Below are positions 37,790 through 48,142 of a DNA stretch of 64,000 nucleotides, piece by piece. This DNA is from Cycloclasticus sp. symbiont of Bathymodiolus heckerae. GTDB taxonomy: Bacteria > Pseudomonadota > Gammaproteobacteria > Methylococcales > Cycloclasticaceae. Position numbers and translations under genes: made by a program. The notes beneath the pieces were generated by a model. That model saw only the letters and a program-made list of their open reading frames with translations, did not search any database and had not been told where the DNA came from. Numbering within the stretch: position 1 is the stretch's first letter; every line of letters begins with the position of its first letter. The DNA lies in assembly GCA_002101235.1 (NCBI GenBank), contig LWTL01000122.1, positions 62,001 through 126,000 on the forward strand, in the 5' to 3' direction.

Positions 37790-39232
37790 ATGAGTGACTT
37801 AATTCAACAGGCAGAAAGCCTGATTCTTCAGCCTGTCGGCTTAGGCATTAATGATATTGATCAGGTGATGGGTGGCTTATTGTCAAACCAAATTGATCAA
37901 GCGGATGTCTATTTTCAAACTTCGCGCAGTGAATCGTGGGTGCTTGAAGATGGTATTGTAAAAGATGGTAGTTACAACATAGAGCAAGGCGTGGGTTTGC
38001 GTGCGGTCAGCGGTGAGAAAACTGGCTTTGCATACAGTGAAGAATTAGCGTTGCCTAATTTGTTGGAGGCAGCGAAAAGTGTTAAAGCGATAGCCAGTAA
38101 AGGACAGTCGGGGATTATAAAAGCTAAGTCCTATACTAACGCTCCTTCGTTATATGCTCCATTGGACCCATTGGATACGATGAGCCGTGAAGAGAAGGTG
38201 CGATTGCTTAAGCGTATCGATCAGGAAACGCGTCAAATTGATTCGCGTATTGACCAAGTGATCGTCAGTTTAATTGGTGTTTATGATGTGATATTGGTAG
38301 CTACAGAAGATGGTAGTTTGAGTGCGGATATTCGTCCATTGGTAAGAATGAATGTGTCCGTTATTGTTGAAGAAAATGGCCGACGCGAACAAGGTGGTTC
38401 AGGCGGCGGTGCAAGACAAGGCTATGAATATTTCTTAGAAGAGGACCGGGCAATGGGTTATGCGCGCGAAGCGGTTCGTTTGGCGCTAGTGAATTTAGAA
38501 GCCGTAGATGCGCCTGCTGGTAATATGACTGTTGTGCTTGGGCCTGGTTGGCCTGGCATTTTATTGCATGAAGCGATTGGTCATGGTTTGGAAGGGGATT
38601 TTAATCGAAAAGGTAGTTCAGCATTCAGTGGTCGATTGGGTCAGAAAGTAGCTTCACCTTTGTGTACGATCGTGGATGATGGCACATTGGAAAACAGGCG
38701 AGGCTCACTGTCAATTGATGATGAAGGTGTGCAAAGCCAATGTACGACATTGATCGAAAATGGTGTACTAAAGGGTTATATGCAAGACAAAATGAACGCG
38801 CGTTTGATGGGGCAAAGCCCAACAGGAAACGGGCGGCGTGAATCGTATGCGCATTTGCCTATGCCGAGAATGACAAATACCTACATGCTCGCGGGCGATA
38901 GCGACCCAGCTGAGATACTAGCATCGGTAGAAAATGGGCTTTATGCGGCGAATTTTGCTGGTGGTCAAGTTGATATTACCTCGGGTAAGTTTGTGTTTTC
39001 AGCGAGTGAAGCGTACTTAATTAAAAATGGCAAGATAACGGTGCCAGTGAAAGGCGCAACGATTATTGGCAACGGCCCAGATGTGCTTACAAAAGTAAGT
39101 ATGGTGGGCAATGACTTAGCGTTGGACAGCGGTGTGGGAACTTGCGGTAAAGAAGGGCAAAGTGTTCCTGTCGGTGTGGGGCAGCCTACCCTGAAAATTG
39201 ACGGGCTTACTGTCGGAGGAACACATGCCTAG
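37790..39232 (+). CDS. tldD: Metalloprotease TldD
   Basis: Zinc peptidase that works as a heterodimer with TldE/PmbA on unfolded peptides, including microcin B17 maturation and CcdA decay. The HExxxH motif is HEAIGH at 260-265, with the third zinc ligand expected in the C-terminal half near GTCGKEGQ. Length 480 is standard. It overlaps pmbA by eight bases, so the two subunits are translated together. Confidence 0.97.
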   Translation: MSDLIQQAESLILQPVGLGINDIDQVMGGLLSNQIDQADVYFQTSRSESWVLEDGIVKDGSYNIEQGVGLRAVSGEKTGFAYSEELALPNLLEAAKSVKAIASKGQSGIIKAKSYTNAPSLYAPLDPLDTMSREEKVRLLKRIDQETRQIDSRIDQVIVSLIGVYDVILVATEDGSLSADIRPLVRMNVSVIVEENGRREQGGSGGGARQGYEYFLEEDRAMGYAREAVRLALVNLEAVDAPAGNMTVVLGPGWPGILLHEAIGHGLEGDFNRKGSSAFSGRLGQKVASPLCTIVDDGTLENRRGSLSIDDEGVQSQCTTLIENGVLKGYMQDKMNARLMGQSPTGNGRRESYAHLPMPRMTNTYMLAGDSDPAEILASVENGLYAANFAGGQVDITSGKFVFSASEAYLIKNGKITVPVKGATIIGNGPDVLTKVSMVGNDLALDSGVGTCGKEGQSVPVGVGQPTLKIDGLTVGGTHA

Positions 39233-40580
39233 TTCAGCAGTCAAGTCTGAAATGAACGAGCAAGCAACAGATCGTTTAAAAAACATTGCCTCAGATATTT
39301 TGTTGGAAGCCAAAAAGCAGGGTGCAGATCAAGTAGAAACATCAGTTAGTATTGGTCAAGGGTTGTCGGTTAACGTTAGGCTGGGTGAGGTTGAAACAAT
39401 CGAACATCACAGGGATCAAGGTGTTGGCGTTACCGTGTACCAGGGGAAAAAGAAAGGTTTTGCTAGCTCGACCAAATTGGACTCGTCTGCTATTAAAGAA
39501 ATGGTGAGTGCCGCATGTGCGATAGCACAATATGCAGAAGACGATCCGTTTGCCGGTTTACCGGAGAAAGAAAGTTTGGCATCTTACTTTCCTGACTTAT
39601 CTCTGTATCACCCTTGGGATGTTAGTGCTGAACAGGCCATTGAAATAGCGGTAACGTGTGAAGATGCAGCGCGTTCTTACGATAAGAAAATCACGAATTC
39701 AGAAGGCGCCAGTATTCAAACATTTGAAGGTACGCGCGTATTGGCAAATAGCCTTGGTTTTAATTATGGCTATCCTGCTAGTCGTCATAGTTTGAGCTGT
39801 TCTGTTATTGGTGGTTCGGAAGGAGATATGCAGCGTGACTATTGGTATACCGTTGCGCGTAAAGCATCCGATATGGAAGCCGCTGCGATGGTGGGTGAAA
39901 AAGCAGCAGAGCGAACGGTTAAGCGTTTGGGTGCAAAGGCGATTAGTACGAGAAAATGCCCGGTTATGTTTGCCGCTGAGGTGAGTGGAGGGTTTATTGG
40001 ACATTTTATATCAGCGATTAGAGGTGGAAACCTATACCGTAAATCATCTTTCTTAGTGGATAGTTTAGGTGAACAAGTTTTTCCTACATTCGTAAATATT
40101 CACGAGCAACCATTATTAGCACAAGCAATGGGAAGCGCGGCTTATGATGGCGAAGGTGTCGCTACATCACCGAGACATATAGTTGAGGCAGGTGTTGTTC
40201 AAGGTTATGTGCTTGGCAGTTATTCTGCGCGAAAATTAGGAATGAAAAGTACGGCTAATGCGGGTGGTGTGCATAACCTAACGGTTGAACCGGGTGATTT
40301 GAGTTTTCAGCAGATGTTGAAAGAGATGAATACAGGTTTGCTGGTGACGGAGCTGATTGGCCAAGGGGTTAATACGATGACGGGTGACTACTCCAGAGGT
40401 GCAGCGGGTTACTGGGTTGAAAATGGCGTTATTCAATTTGCAGTTGAAGAAGTCACTATAGCGGGTAATTTAAAAGATATGTTTAAAGCGATTGTTGCGG
40501 TCGGGAATGATGTCGATTTAAGAGGGAATACACGCACAGGGTCAATCTTGGTTAGCGAAATGACGCTCGCAGGTTCTTAA
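39225..40580 (+). CDS. pmbA: Metalloprotease subunit TldE/PmbA
   Basis: Partner of TldD; the subunit lacks the HExxxH motif. Family stretches are YADEDPFAGL-like residues ([14 protein letters not shown]), [18 protein letters not shown], and [29 protein letters not shown] strong GGAGG at 39215-39219 sets the ATG at 39225; the frame extends further upstream (39198) but that TTG lacks a ribosome site. About 451 residues. Confidence 0.96.
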   Translation: MPSSAVKSEMNEQATDRLKNIASDILLEAKKQGADQVETSVSIGQGLSVNVRLGEVETIEHHRDQGVGVTVYQGKKKGFASSTKLDSSAIKEMVSAACAIAQYAEDDPFAGLPEKESLASYFPDLSLYHPWDVSAEQAIEIAVTCEDAARSYDKKITNSEGASIQTFEGTRVLANSLGFNYGYPASRHSLSCSVIGGSEGDMQRDYWYTVARKASDMEAAAMVGEKAAERTVKRLGAKAISTRKCPVMFAAEVSGGFIGHFISAIRGGNLYRKSSFLVDSLGEQVFPTFVNIHEQPLLAQAMGSAAYDGEGVATSPRHIVEAGVVQGYVLGSYSARKLGMKSTANAGGVHNLTVEPGDLSFQQMLKEMNTGLLVTELIGQGVNTMTGDYSRGAAGYWVENGVIQFAVEEVTIAGNLKDMFKAIVAVGNDVDLRGNTRTGSILVSEMTLAGS

Positions 40581-40592
40581 GCTGCTAACGAC

Positions 40593-41951
40593 TTAAGTTA
40601 AGAAAATAGTCGCGAGACCTAGAAAAGAGAAAAATCCAATAACATCGGTAACCGTTGTAAGAATAACGCCACCGGCAATGGCGGGATCTATATTCATGCG
40701 TTTTAGTGTTAAAGGTATGGTAGCGCCAGCCAGTGCAGCAAAAACTAAATTGATAATGAGGGCAGCGCCAATTAATAACCCTAGTGCCTGGCTATCAAAC
40801 CAAAGTGCGGTGATAACGGCGACAACGACTGACCAGAGGATGCCGTTTAATGCACCAACGGCTAGTTCTTTCCAAAGCAGGGAGCGAGCATTAGTCTTAC
40901 CAATTTGATTCAAAGCAATACCACGAATAACAAGCATTAACGTTTGGCTACCAGCAATGCCTCCCATACTAGCAACGATGGGCATAAGAACGGCAAGTGC
41001 CACGACTTGATCGATTGTATTCGCAAATAAGCTGATAACGCCAGCGGCTAAAAAGGCGGTAAATAAATTAACACCTAGCCAAACAGCGCGGCGTTTTGCA
41101 CTTCTAGCAACAGGCGCAAACATATCATCATCTTCATCTAAACCCGCCATGCTGAGCAATGAACGGTCGGCTTCGTCACGGATAACATCAACTACGTCAT
41201 CGACGGTAATGCGGCCAAGTAAGTGGTTATCTTCATCAACAACGGGTGCGGAGACGAGGTTATAATCTTCGAAAAACAAAGCAACTTCGTTGTCAGACAA
41301 GGTAGGTGGTAAAGCCTTCTCATCTGTGGACATCGTGTTAATAACGGACTCACTTCTACTGTGAGTCAGTAAATCAGTAATTTTTAGTATGCCGAGATAA
41401 CGGTCATCTCTATCAACAACAAATAATTTATCTGTGTGGTCGGGCAAATTGCCACGCTGACGGAGATACCTTAAAACAACATCCAAATTAACGTTGGGGC
41501 GTATGGTGATAACATCGGGGTTCATCAAACCGCCGGCACTGTCCTCGTCGTAGGACATAACGGACTGTAGCCGACGCCTGTCTTGATTGGACATGGATCG
41601 AACGACTTGATGTAAAACCACGGCGGGCAAATCATCAAAGATGTCAGCTAAATCATCAGTCTCCAACGAGGCTACAGCATGAATTAGATCTTGATCTTCG
41701 GTTTTCTCAATCAGGCCGGAACGAACTTCGTCATTCACTTCAACTAATATGTCGCCTGTTAATTCAGGCTCAATCAGCTTCCAAACAATAAGCCTATTTT
41801 TTAACGGCAATGATTCAAGAAGGTTAGCTATTTCTGCCGAATGTAGCCCATTTATTTGCTTCTTAACGAGTGACAACGCACCACTGTCCAAGCTCTCTGC
41901 GAGTAAACGCAGGTGCTCATGAGTGTTTTCGTGTTGTGCGGAGGTTTGCAT
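40593..41951 (-). CDS. mgtE: Magnesium transporter MgtE
   Basis: Mg2+ channel of 452 residues. An N-terminal superhelical domain (LLESLPLKNRLIVWKLI, DDLADIFDDLPAVVLHQVV) is followed by two CBS domains and five C-terminal membrane segments with the pore-forming MPIVASMGGIAGSQTLMLVIRG and the final ATIPLTLKR. It gates on cytoplasmic Mg2+. It lies 100 bases downstream of rapZ and may be the last gene of the minus-strand block. It converges on pmbA. Confidence 0.95.
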   Translation of the reverse strand: MQTSAQHENTHEHLRLLAESLDSGALSLVKKQINGLHSAEIANLLESLPLKNRLIVWKLIEPELTGDILVEVNDEVRSGLIEKTEDQDLIHAVASLETDDLADIFDDLPAVVLHQVVRSMSNQDRRRLQSVMSYDEDSAGGLMNPDVITIRPNVNLDVVLRYLRQRGNLPDHTDKLFVVDRDDRYLGILKITDLLTHSRSESVINTMSTDEKALPPTLSDNEVALFFEDYNLVSAPVVDEDNHLLGRITVDDVVDVIRDEADRSLLSMAGLDEDDDMFAPVARSAKRRAVWLGVNLFTAFLAAGVISLFANTIDQVVALAVLMPIVASMGGIAGSQTLMLVIRGIALNQIGKTNARSLLWKELAVGALNGILWSVVVAVITALWFDSQALGLLIGAALIINLVFAALAGATIPLTLKRMNIDPAIAGGVILTTVTDVIGFFSFLGLATIFLT

Positions 41952-42051
41952 GTTTATTATAAAAATTAGCGATGGTAAACACGAATCATTCTAGCGGAAA
42001 GGAATTCTGACTGCTTTGTTATTTATATTTCAAAGCCGCAAGTGATGTGTT

Positions 42052-42909
42052 TTAGCCAAGCTCTCTATGCCGGGTGATGATACTCAGTTTTTGCGTTTCT
42101 AAATGCCGTGCTAACTTTTCAGTAAGGTAAACGGATCGGTGTTGTCCTCCAGTGCAGCCGATAGCGACAGATAAATAATTGCGGTTGGTGTTGATAAACT
42201 CAGGCACCCAATTGGTTAGCAGGGTTGAAATATCGTTTAAGTAGCGTTGTACAAGCGGCGCTTTATCTAAGAAATCAATAACCGGCTGATCCTTACCCGT
42301 AAAGCTTCGTAATACAGGCTCCCAATAAGGGTTTGGAAGGCAGCGAGCATCAAAAACGAAGTCTACGTCATTGGGTGCGCCGTGCTTATAACCAAATGAC
42401 ATGATTTGTAAAGACAAGGGGTTGTTACCGCTAAGGCAAACGCGTTCACGAATAATGTTACGGAGCTGGTGAACATTTGTATGTGTTGTGTCAATTTGAA
42501 TGCTTGCGTGACTTGCTATTTGACTAAGTCTATCGAGCTCAAGGTCGATAGCCTCATCTAGCGAAGTAGTGGCATTAGATAAGGGGTGTTTTCGTCGCGT
42601 TTCGCTAAAGCGTTTGAGTAAGCTTTCTTTGTTGGCTCGAAGAAAAATAACATCGTAGTCAATTTTATTGGTTTTTAATTGCGCAATAAATTCGCTGAAT
42701 TGGCTTAATGATGTCTGATCATTACGGGCATCAATGCCCACGGCAGCTTTACTGAATAAGGCTTTTTTTGAATCAGATAATAGTGTTGAAAACTGGGGAA
42801 GTAGAGCAACAGGAAGGTTGTCTGTGCAATAAAAGCCTGCATCTTCAAGGGTGTCTAAAGTAACACTTTTCCCGGATCCTGAAAGACCGCTAACAATAAT
42901 GAGTTTCAT
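42052..42909 (-). CDS. rapZ: RNase adapter protein RapZ
   Basis: P-loop protein that binds glucosamine-6-phosphate and directs RNase E to the GlmZ small RNA in enterics. The Walker A is GLSGSGKS at 8-15. The C-terminal domain contains SFGYKHGAPNDVDFVFDARCLPNP and IGCTGGQHRSVYLTE. Length 285 is standard. No Shine-Dalgarno sequence precedes the ATG: the U-tract of the hpf terminator lies directly upstream. The usual neighbours ptsN and npr are absent. Confidence 0.95.
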   Translation of the reverse strand: MKLIIVSGLSGSGKSVTLDTLEDAGFYCTDNLPVALLPQFSTLLSDSKKALFSKAAVGIDARNDQTSLSQFSEFIAQLKTNKIDYDVIFLRANKESLLKRFSETRRKHPLSNATTSLDEAIDLELDRLSQIASHASIQIDTTHTNVHQLRNIIRERVCLSGNNPLSLQIMSFGYKHGAPNDVDFVFDARCLPNPYWEPVLRSFTGKDQPVIDFLDKAPLVQRYLNDISTLLTNWVPEFINTNRNYLSVAIGCTGGQHRSVYLTEKLARHLETQKLSIITRHRELG

Positions 42910-42910
42910 T

Positions 42911-42943
42911 TTAAATAAAAAGGCCGGTTATAAAAACCGGCCT
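42911..42943 (-). terminator. Intrinsic terminator between hpf and rapZ
   Basis: On the minus strand the 9-bp stem AGGCCGGTT / AACCGGCCT with a five-base loop is followed by TTTTTATTT. It begins 7 bases after the hpf stop codon and its T-run ends at the rapZ start codon. Confidence 0.82.
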
Positions 42944-42950
42944 GATTCGC

Positions 42951-43241
42951 TTATCGATGAGCGTTCATTTTTTCTTTATGTTTAACGACTTGTCTGTCTA
43001 GCTTGTCGACCAGTGTGTCAATCGCAGCGTACATGTTTTCCTGTGTATCTTCGGCGAAGACTTTTGTGCCATTGAGTTGAATGGTTGCTTCAGCTTTTTG
43101 TTCTAATTTTTCGACGGATAAGATGACATGGACGTCGATCACTTTATCAAAGTGGCGTTTTATTTTATCGAACTTTGTGTTGGTGTAGTCACGTAGTGCG
43201 TCGGTGATATCAACGTGGTGTCCGGATAAAGATAATTGCAT
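42951..43241 (-). CDS. hpf: Short-form ribosome hibernation promoting factor
   Basis: 96-residue HPF/YfiA-family protein that binds the 30S subunit and promotes 100S ribosome dimers in stationary phase. Family features are MQLSLSGHHVDITDALRDY at the N-terminus and AEDTQENMYAAIDTLVDKLDRQV at the C-terminus. It lacks the long C-terminal dimerisation domain. It sits 30 bases after rpoN, as in most gammaproteobacteria, and is followed by a terminator. Confidence 0.95.
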   Translation of the reverse strand: MQLSLSGHHVDITDALRDYTNTKFDKIKRHFDKVIDVHVILSVEKLEQKAEATIQLNGTKVFAEDTQENMYAAIDTLVDKLDRQVVKHKEKMNAHR

Positions 43242-43271
43242 ATTACTCTCCTGTTGTAGTTACGAAAAAAG

Positions 43272-44723
43272 TCAAAGGATTCGCTTCCTTTGGCTAGAAG
43301 GTGGGATAGAGATAGATTCGCGATATTTTGCTATGGTTCGCCTCGCAACATTGATGCCTTTGTCTCCTAGTATAACGGCAATTTTATTGTCACTGAGAGG
43401 CTTTTTAGGGTTTTCATTGTTGACCAGTTCTTTAATGAAAGCTCTGATGGCGGTTGCAGAGCATTCTCCGCCGGTGTCGGTAGAAACATGGCTAGAAAAG
43501 AAGTGTTTAAGCTCATGAATGCCGTTAGGCGTGTGCATGTATTTATTGGTTGTTACGCGAGAAATTGTTGATTCGTGCATCTCAACGGTTTCGGCAATAT
43601 CTCGAAGCACCATTGGTTTCATGGCAATAGCGCCATGCTCTAGAAAGTCTTGTTGACGATTAACAATCTCTTGAGATACCAACATTAATGTTTCATTTCT
43701 GCTTTGTAAGCTCTTTAAAAACCATCGTGCTTCTTGGAGGTGGTTTTTCATTATTTGAGAATCAGCGCTTTTATCTCCGCGTTTGATGAGGGTTTGGTAG
43801 TAGGGGTTAATGCGAATATTGGTGGCAATGTCTCCATTGATCGAAACGCGCCACTCTCCCTTTATTTTGCTGACGTAAACATCCGGTGTAATGTACTCAG
43901 TGCTGGTTTCTTCAACGCCTGAACCTGGTCGTGGGTTGAGTTGCTGAATAAGGGAAATGATTTGGCTTAATGTTTCGTCGTTCACACCAAGTTGGCGTTT
44001 TAGTTTTGCGCTGTCTTGTGAGCCTAGAGCGGCCATTTGTTCGCTAACCAGTTCTATAGTTAGCTGTAGAAAGGGCGTGTTTTCAGGCAGTCGTTTGAGC
44101 TGAATAAGTAAGCAGTCTTGTAGGTCAATAGCGCCAACACCAATGGGGTCAAAAGACTGAACTTTATGTAGCACAGCGACAACTTCATCAAGGTCTAAAT
44201 CATCTAAATGCTCGACTAGGTGTTGATGGAGTAGTTCAGGTGTTGATTTAAGGTAGCCATTATCATCAACACTGTCGATAATTGCAGTTGCAATAACGCG
44301 GTCGGTATCTGAAAAGTTAGTGAGTTCCATTTGCCACGTTAGATGGTCGTGGAGTGTTTTTTTAGCAGAGTTAATGCTGCCAGGGTCAGGTGGTGTCGCG
44401 TCTGATGCTTGTTTGAGCCCGGGGGATGGCGTTAAGTCGTATATGTCATCCCAAGATGTATCAACTGCTAATTCATCAGGTAACTGCTCTTGTGATCCTT
44501 CGCTAGTTTTTTCATCTGCTGGGGTGCTATTTTCGTTCGCGCTGTCTTCGCGATTAGATTGGGGTTCTTCTTCAGAAACCTCCAGCATCATATTGCTGTC
44601 GAGAACAGTTTGAATTTCTTGTTGTAACTCTAAAGTCGATAATTGCAATAAGCGAATAGCCTGCTGCAGCTGAGGAGTCATGGTCAAATGTTGACCCATA
44701 CGAAGCTGTAATGATTGCTTCAT
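43272..44723 (-). CDS. rpoN: RNA polymerase sigma-54 factor
   Basis: Sigma factor for -24/-12 promoters activated by enhancer-binding proteins. The glutamine-rich region I is MKQSLQLRMGQHLTMTPQLQ. An acidic region II (about 50-115) is followed by the core-binding domain and the helix-turn-helix VEMHESTISRVTTNKYMHT. The RpoN box is ARRTIAKYRE at about 460-469. Length 483 is typical. It lies downstream of lptB with a 97-base spacer that may hold its promoter. Confidence 0.98.
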   Translation of the reverse strand: MKQSLQLRMGQHLTMTPQLQQAIRLLQLSTLELQQEIQTVLDSNMMLEVSEEEPQSNREDSANENSTPADEKTSEGSQEQLPDELAVDTSWDDIYDLTPSPGLKQASDATPPDPGSINSAKKTLHDHLTWQMELTNFSDTDRVIATAIIDSVDDNGYLKSTPELLHQHLVEHLDDLDLDEVVAVLHKVQSFDPIGVGAIDLQDCLLIQLKRLPENTPFLQLTIELVSEQMAALGSQDSAKLKRQLGVNDETLSQIISLIQQLNPRPGSGVEETSTEYITPDVYVSKIKGEWRVSINGDIATNIRINPYYQTLIKRGDKSADSQIMKNHLQEARWFLKSLQSRNETLMLVSQEIVNRQQDFLEHGAIAMKPMVLRDIAETVEMHESTISRVTTNKYMHTPNGIHELKHFFSSHVSTDTGGECSATAIRAFIKELVNNENPKKPLSDNKIAVILGDKGINVARRTIAKYRESISIPPSSQRKRIL

Positions 44724-44820
44724 GGGTGCTGCGGGTGACTGGTAAGGTTAAAAAAGAAGTTACATCTCATGCTTATAAGTTTAGACCATATTCTATAAAG
44801 TTGAGTGTATTTAAGAGAAA

Positions 44821-45546
44821 TTACATGCGAAATTCATGCCCTAAGTACACGTCTCTTACTTCACGGTGTGCCAGAATTTCTTCAGGGGTGCCCTCGGTTA
44901 TAACGGAGCCATTATTGAGGATGTAAGCGCGGTCACACGTACCTAAGGTTTCTCTCACATTGTGATCGGTAATAAGCACACCAATATCGCGTTCTGTAAG
45001 GTGGTGAATGATTTTTTGGATATCAATGACTGATATTGGATCAACACCAGCAAAGGGTTCGTCTAGGAGTACAAAGCGCGGCTCTGTAGCGAGTGTGCGG
45101 GCTATCTCAAGGCGGCGGCGTTCACCGCCAGAGAGTGCTAAAGCGCTTTGTGCGCGCAGATGGTTAATGCCAAATTCTTGTAATAACTCATCAAGTACAA
45201 GCTCCTGTTGCCCAGGAGAAAGTTCCTTGCGAGTTTGTAAAACAGCACGAATATTATCTTCGACACTCAGCTTTCTAAAAACAGAAGCCTCTTGCGGCAA
45301 GTATCCTAAGCCTTGTCTGGCGCGTACATGCATAGGGCTTTGTGTGACATCTTGGTTATCTAAAAATATCTTGCCGCTATCTGGCTTAATGAGACCAACC
45401 GTCATGTAGAAGCTGGTGGTTTTGCCCGCGCCATTGGGGCCTAATAGGCCGACGACTTCGCCGCTTTGTACATTAATGCTGACTTGTTCGACAACTTTGC
45501 GTTTGCCGAATTGTTTACTGATGTTTTGTGTGCGAAGAGTGCTCAT
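44821..45546 (-). CDS. lptB: LPS export ABC transporter ATPase LptB
   Basis: Cytoplasmic ATPase that powers LPS extraction through LptFG. Walker [12 protein letters not shown], signature [17 protein letters not shown], and Walker [14 protein letters not shown] are all intact, with the switch histidine in [11 protein letters not shown]. Length 241 is standard. It starts two bases after the lptA stop. Confidence 0.97.
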   Translation of the reverse strand: MSTLRTQNISKQFGKRKVVEQVSINVQSGEVVGLLGPNGAGKTTSFYMTVGLIKPDSGKIFLDNQDVTQSPMHVRARQGLGYLPQEASVFRKLSVEDNIRAVLQTRKELSPGQQELVLDELLQEFGINHLRAQSALALSGGERRRLEIARTLATEPRFVLLDEPFAGVDPISVIDIQKIIHHLTERDIGVLITDHNVRETLGTCDRAYILNNGSVITEGTPEEILAHREVRDVYLGHEFRM

Positions 45547-45548
45547 TT

Positions 45549-46049
45549 TTATCTAGCAGGTTCCAATGTAATTTTGACGCGTTTAGAGCCCGATTTTTTA
45601 TCCCCAGCCTTTACGATGGAGCGTTTGCTGTCGTATACAATCCGGTCGCTGGAAAATGTGTTTCCACTTTGCCATAAGGTTGCTTTATCCAGAAGTACCA
45701 ATGTGTCTTTAGTTACTAAGTATTCAAAACGTTTTGCCTCGCCACGAATAATGCCTTGCTTTCCGTCAGGTTGTTGCTTGAATTTGACGGGTTTGCCTAC
45801 GGCGATAACTTTGTCTGTCGTGCCTCGAGCACCATAAATAGTCACTTTGTCCGCCATAATCTCCATACTGCCTTGAGTGATAATAACGTTGCCAGAATAG
45901 ACAGTAACCTTCTTTGCGTCATCAAGGTTAAAGCTATCGGCTTCTACTTCAACGGGTTTGCTTTTGTCTGAGCTAAGCGCCCACAAAGGTGACGAAAATG
46001 TAAATAAAGCAAGTGTGATAAAAATAACGTTAAATTTAATTAATTTCAT
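45549..46049 (-). CDS. lptA: LPS transport periplasmic protein LptA
   Basis: Periplasmic bridge protein linking LptC and LptD. A signal peptide (about 1-24, ending SSPLWA) precedes an OstA-like beta-jellyroll with [30 protein letters not shown] and [25 protein letters not shown]-type repeats. Length 166. It overlaps lptC by 14 bases. Confidence 0.94.
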   Translation of the reverse strand: MKLIKFNVIFITLALFTFSSPLWALSSDKSKPVEVEADSFNLDDAKKVTVYSGNVIITQGSMEIMADKVTIYGARGTTDKVIAVGKPVKFKQQPDGKQGIIRGEAKRFEYLVTKDTLVLLDKATLWQSGNTFSSDRIVYDSKRSIVKAGDKKSGSKRVKITLEPAR

Positions 46050-46596
46050 GGAGACCTCGTACGTCGTCTAAAATTTTGATGTTAATAGGTTCGCGAAAAT
46101 GCGCGCGTAGTCCTGTTCCTTCAATAGTATTGCTGCCGGATTTTATTTTTACGAACTCATCTGTTTCTGCAAAATCATTGAGCAACTGGACGCGTAAATT
46201 ATGCGTGTCGATCTCCATTGGCGCAATGTTTTTTAATGCCTCTCGCTTGATGTTAACAGCGCCGTTGAGTAACACCAACTCGCCGTCAGAAGAGATGTAA
46301 CCGGTTTCGGAAACAATGTGTAGGTCCGGTTTTTCAGGAGAATACATGGTCATAATTGGTTTCGTCATTTCGGTGCTGTCGTCATCAACGAAGTGTTGCA
46401 TGTACTCTGCTTGAATGCGTTGCTTTTTATCCCCGGCTAACGTCATATTAATTGAATTGAAATCTTTCAAATAATAGTCAATTTTATGCCCCGGCTTTAC
46501 TTCGTGCTTGTCTAGCTCGGGCTCTTGAACAAAAGCAAGCCACCACGTGCCAATAGCGAGTAAGGCGAGAGCGGCCGTTTTGATGTGCTTCGTCAT
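46036..46596 (-). CDS. lptC: LPS export system protein LptC
   Basis: Bitopic inner-membrane protein that receives LPS from LptBFG and passes it to LptA. One N-terminal membrane helix (about 7-22) precedes a DUF1239 jellyroll (DYYLKDFNSINM, KRIQAEYMQHFVDDDSTEM, SETGYISSDGELVLLNGAV). Length 186. It follows kdsC by seven bases, the standard order. Confidence 0.93.
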   Translation of the reverse strand: MTKHIKTAALALLAIGTWWLAFVQEPELDKHEVKPGHKIDYYLKDFNSINMTLAGDKKQRIQAEYMQHFVDDDSTEMTKPIMTMYSPEKPDLHIVSETGYISSDGELVLLNGAVNIKREALKNIAPMEIDTHNLRVQLLNDFAETDEFVKIKSGSNTIEGTGLRAHFREPINIKILDDVRGLHEIN

Positions 46597-46603
46597 TCGT
46601 TAC

Positions 46604-47143
46604 TTATGCATCCGTGAAAAGTTGAACGGCCATGGTCAGTTTCCCCTGTGCCGAGAGGATGGCGTCGCAAACTTCACGGGCAGCACCTTGGCCGCCGAGT
46701 CGAGTTGTTTGGCCTTGGCAATAAGGCAATATAGAAGGGTTGGCATCTTGAACTGCGATAGCAAGGCGAGTGCGTGACATTAGGGCTAAGTCAGGCAAGT
46801 CATCTCCTATATGTGCGACTTGATCGGCACTGAGGCTTAGTTTGTCCAGTAAGTCATTAAATGCAGCGGTTTTGTTTTCTTGCCCTTGATAAACATGTGT
46901 GACGCCTAGGTTTTTCATGCGTCTATCAACGATGGATGAAGATCGGCCTGAAATAATGGCAACATCAACCCCATTTTGCATGAGTAGCTTTAAGCCTTGC
47001 CCATCTTGTGCGTGAAACGATTTGTATTCTTGACCATTTAGGTCAAAAAATAATTTCCCATCCGTTAGAACGCCATCGACATCAAAAATCACGCACTTGA
47101 TGTCTTTAGCGCGTTGCTGGAAGTCTTTACTTAGTTCGATCAT
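46604..47143 (-). CDS. kdsC: 3-deoxy-D-manno-octulosonate 8-phosphate phosphatase
   Basis: HAD-family phosphatase that yields free Kdo for lipid A-core assembly. The catalytic aspartates are in VIFDVDGVLTDGKL. SGRSSSIVDRRMKNLG and HIGDDLPDLALMSR are the remaining HAD motifs. At 179 residues it has the cap-less tetrameric KdsC type. It overlaps kdsD by four bases. Confidence 0.96.
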   Translation of the reverse strand: MIELSKDFQQRAKDIKCVIFDVDGVLTDGKLFFDLNGQEYKSFHAQDGQGLKLLMQNGVDVAIISGRSSSIVDRRMKNLGVTHVYQGQENKTAAFNDLLDKLSLSADQVAHIGDDLPDLALMSRTRLAIAVQDANPSILPYCQGQTTRLGGQGAAREVCDAILSAQGKLTMAVQLFTDA

Positions 47144-48123
47144 GATAAGCCGGCCTTAAGCATATCGTGCATATTGAGTGCGCCGACAAGCTTATTGTTT
47201 TCTGTCACTAACACAGCGTTAATCTGTTTATCTTGCATCATTTGTAAAGCTTCAACGGCTAATTTGTCCGGTGCAATAGTTGAGCCGCCACGCGTCATGA
47301 CGTGCTTGAGTTCAGTTGTGTGTATATCTGTGCTGTTTTCCAGCATGCGGCGTAAGTCACCATCAGTAAAGATACCGGTTAAATCACCGTGCTGATTAAC
47401 GACGGCGGTCATACCCAGTTTTTTTTCAGTCATTTCTAACAAAGCAGCGCTAACGAGAGCGGTTTCCTGAACAACGGGGATATCGTCACCTTTGTGCATA
47501 ATGTCATTAACATGAAGTAGTAGTCGTCTCCCTAAGCTACCGCCAGGGTGTGATAGGGCGAAGTCTTTCTCAGTGAAGCCGCGTGCTTCAAGTAATGCGA
47601 TGGCTAAGGCGTCGCCCATGACGAGTGCTGCCGTAGTGCTGGATGTGGGTGCAAGCCCAAGTGGGCAAGCTTCTTTATCTGTACTGGCATTAATAGCTGC
47701 GTCGGACATGATTGCTAATGTTGATTTTGGGTTTCCTGTGATGGAAATCAAAGGAATACCAAGGCGTTTTAAAATAGGTAAAATAGTGAGCACTTCACCT
47801 GTTTCTCCAGAGTTTGAGAGAGTCAACGCTACGTCGCTTTTAGTGATCATGCCTAGGTCGCCGTGACTGGCTTCGCCTGGGTGCACAAAAAAAGCTGGTG
47901 TGCCGGTGCTGGCAAGGGTGGCTGCTATTTTATTACCTATATGCCCCGATTTTCCCATGCCAATAACAACAATTCTTCCTTTGCATTGCAACATGAGATT
48001 GCAAGCATGTAAAAAGTCATCGTTGATGTATTGGGCGAGGTTTAAGATCGCTTCAGCTTCGATCTTTATAACCGCTAAACCAAGTTTTTTAATTTGCTCT
48101 TCGTGAATATTCTTATTAGGCAT
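47140..48123 (-). CDS. kdsD: Arabinose-5-phosphate isomerase KdsD
   Basis: Converts ribulose-5-phosphate to arabinose-5-phosphate, the first step to Kdo. It has an N-terminal SIS domain with VVIGMGKSGHIGNKIAATLASTGTPAFFVHPGEASHGDLGM-like sequence (20-residue blocks of this stretch are near-invariant) and two CBS domains. The open frame reaches 48186 but overlaps yrbG. The ATG at 48123 (MPNKNIHEEQ) gives the usual length, about 327 residues. Confidence 0.95.
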   Translation of the reverse strand: MPNKNIHEEQIKKLGLAVIKIEAEAILNLAQYINDDFLHACNLMLQCKGRIVVIGMGKSGHIGNKIAATLASTGTPAFFVHPGEASHGDLGMITKSDVALTLSNSGETGEVLTILPILKRLGIPLISITGNPKSTLAIMSDAAINASTDKEACPLGLAPTSSTTAALVMGDALAIALLEARGFTEKDFALSHPGGSLGRRLLLHVNDIMHKGDDIPVVQETALVSAALLEMTEKKLGMTAVVNQHGDLTGIFTDGDLRRMLENSTDIHTTELKHVMTRGGSTIAPDKLAVEALQMMQDKQINAVLVTENNKLVGALNMHDMLKAGLS

Positions 48124-48142
48124 GTGGCTGTGTATTTTGTGG

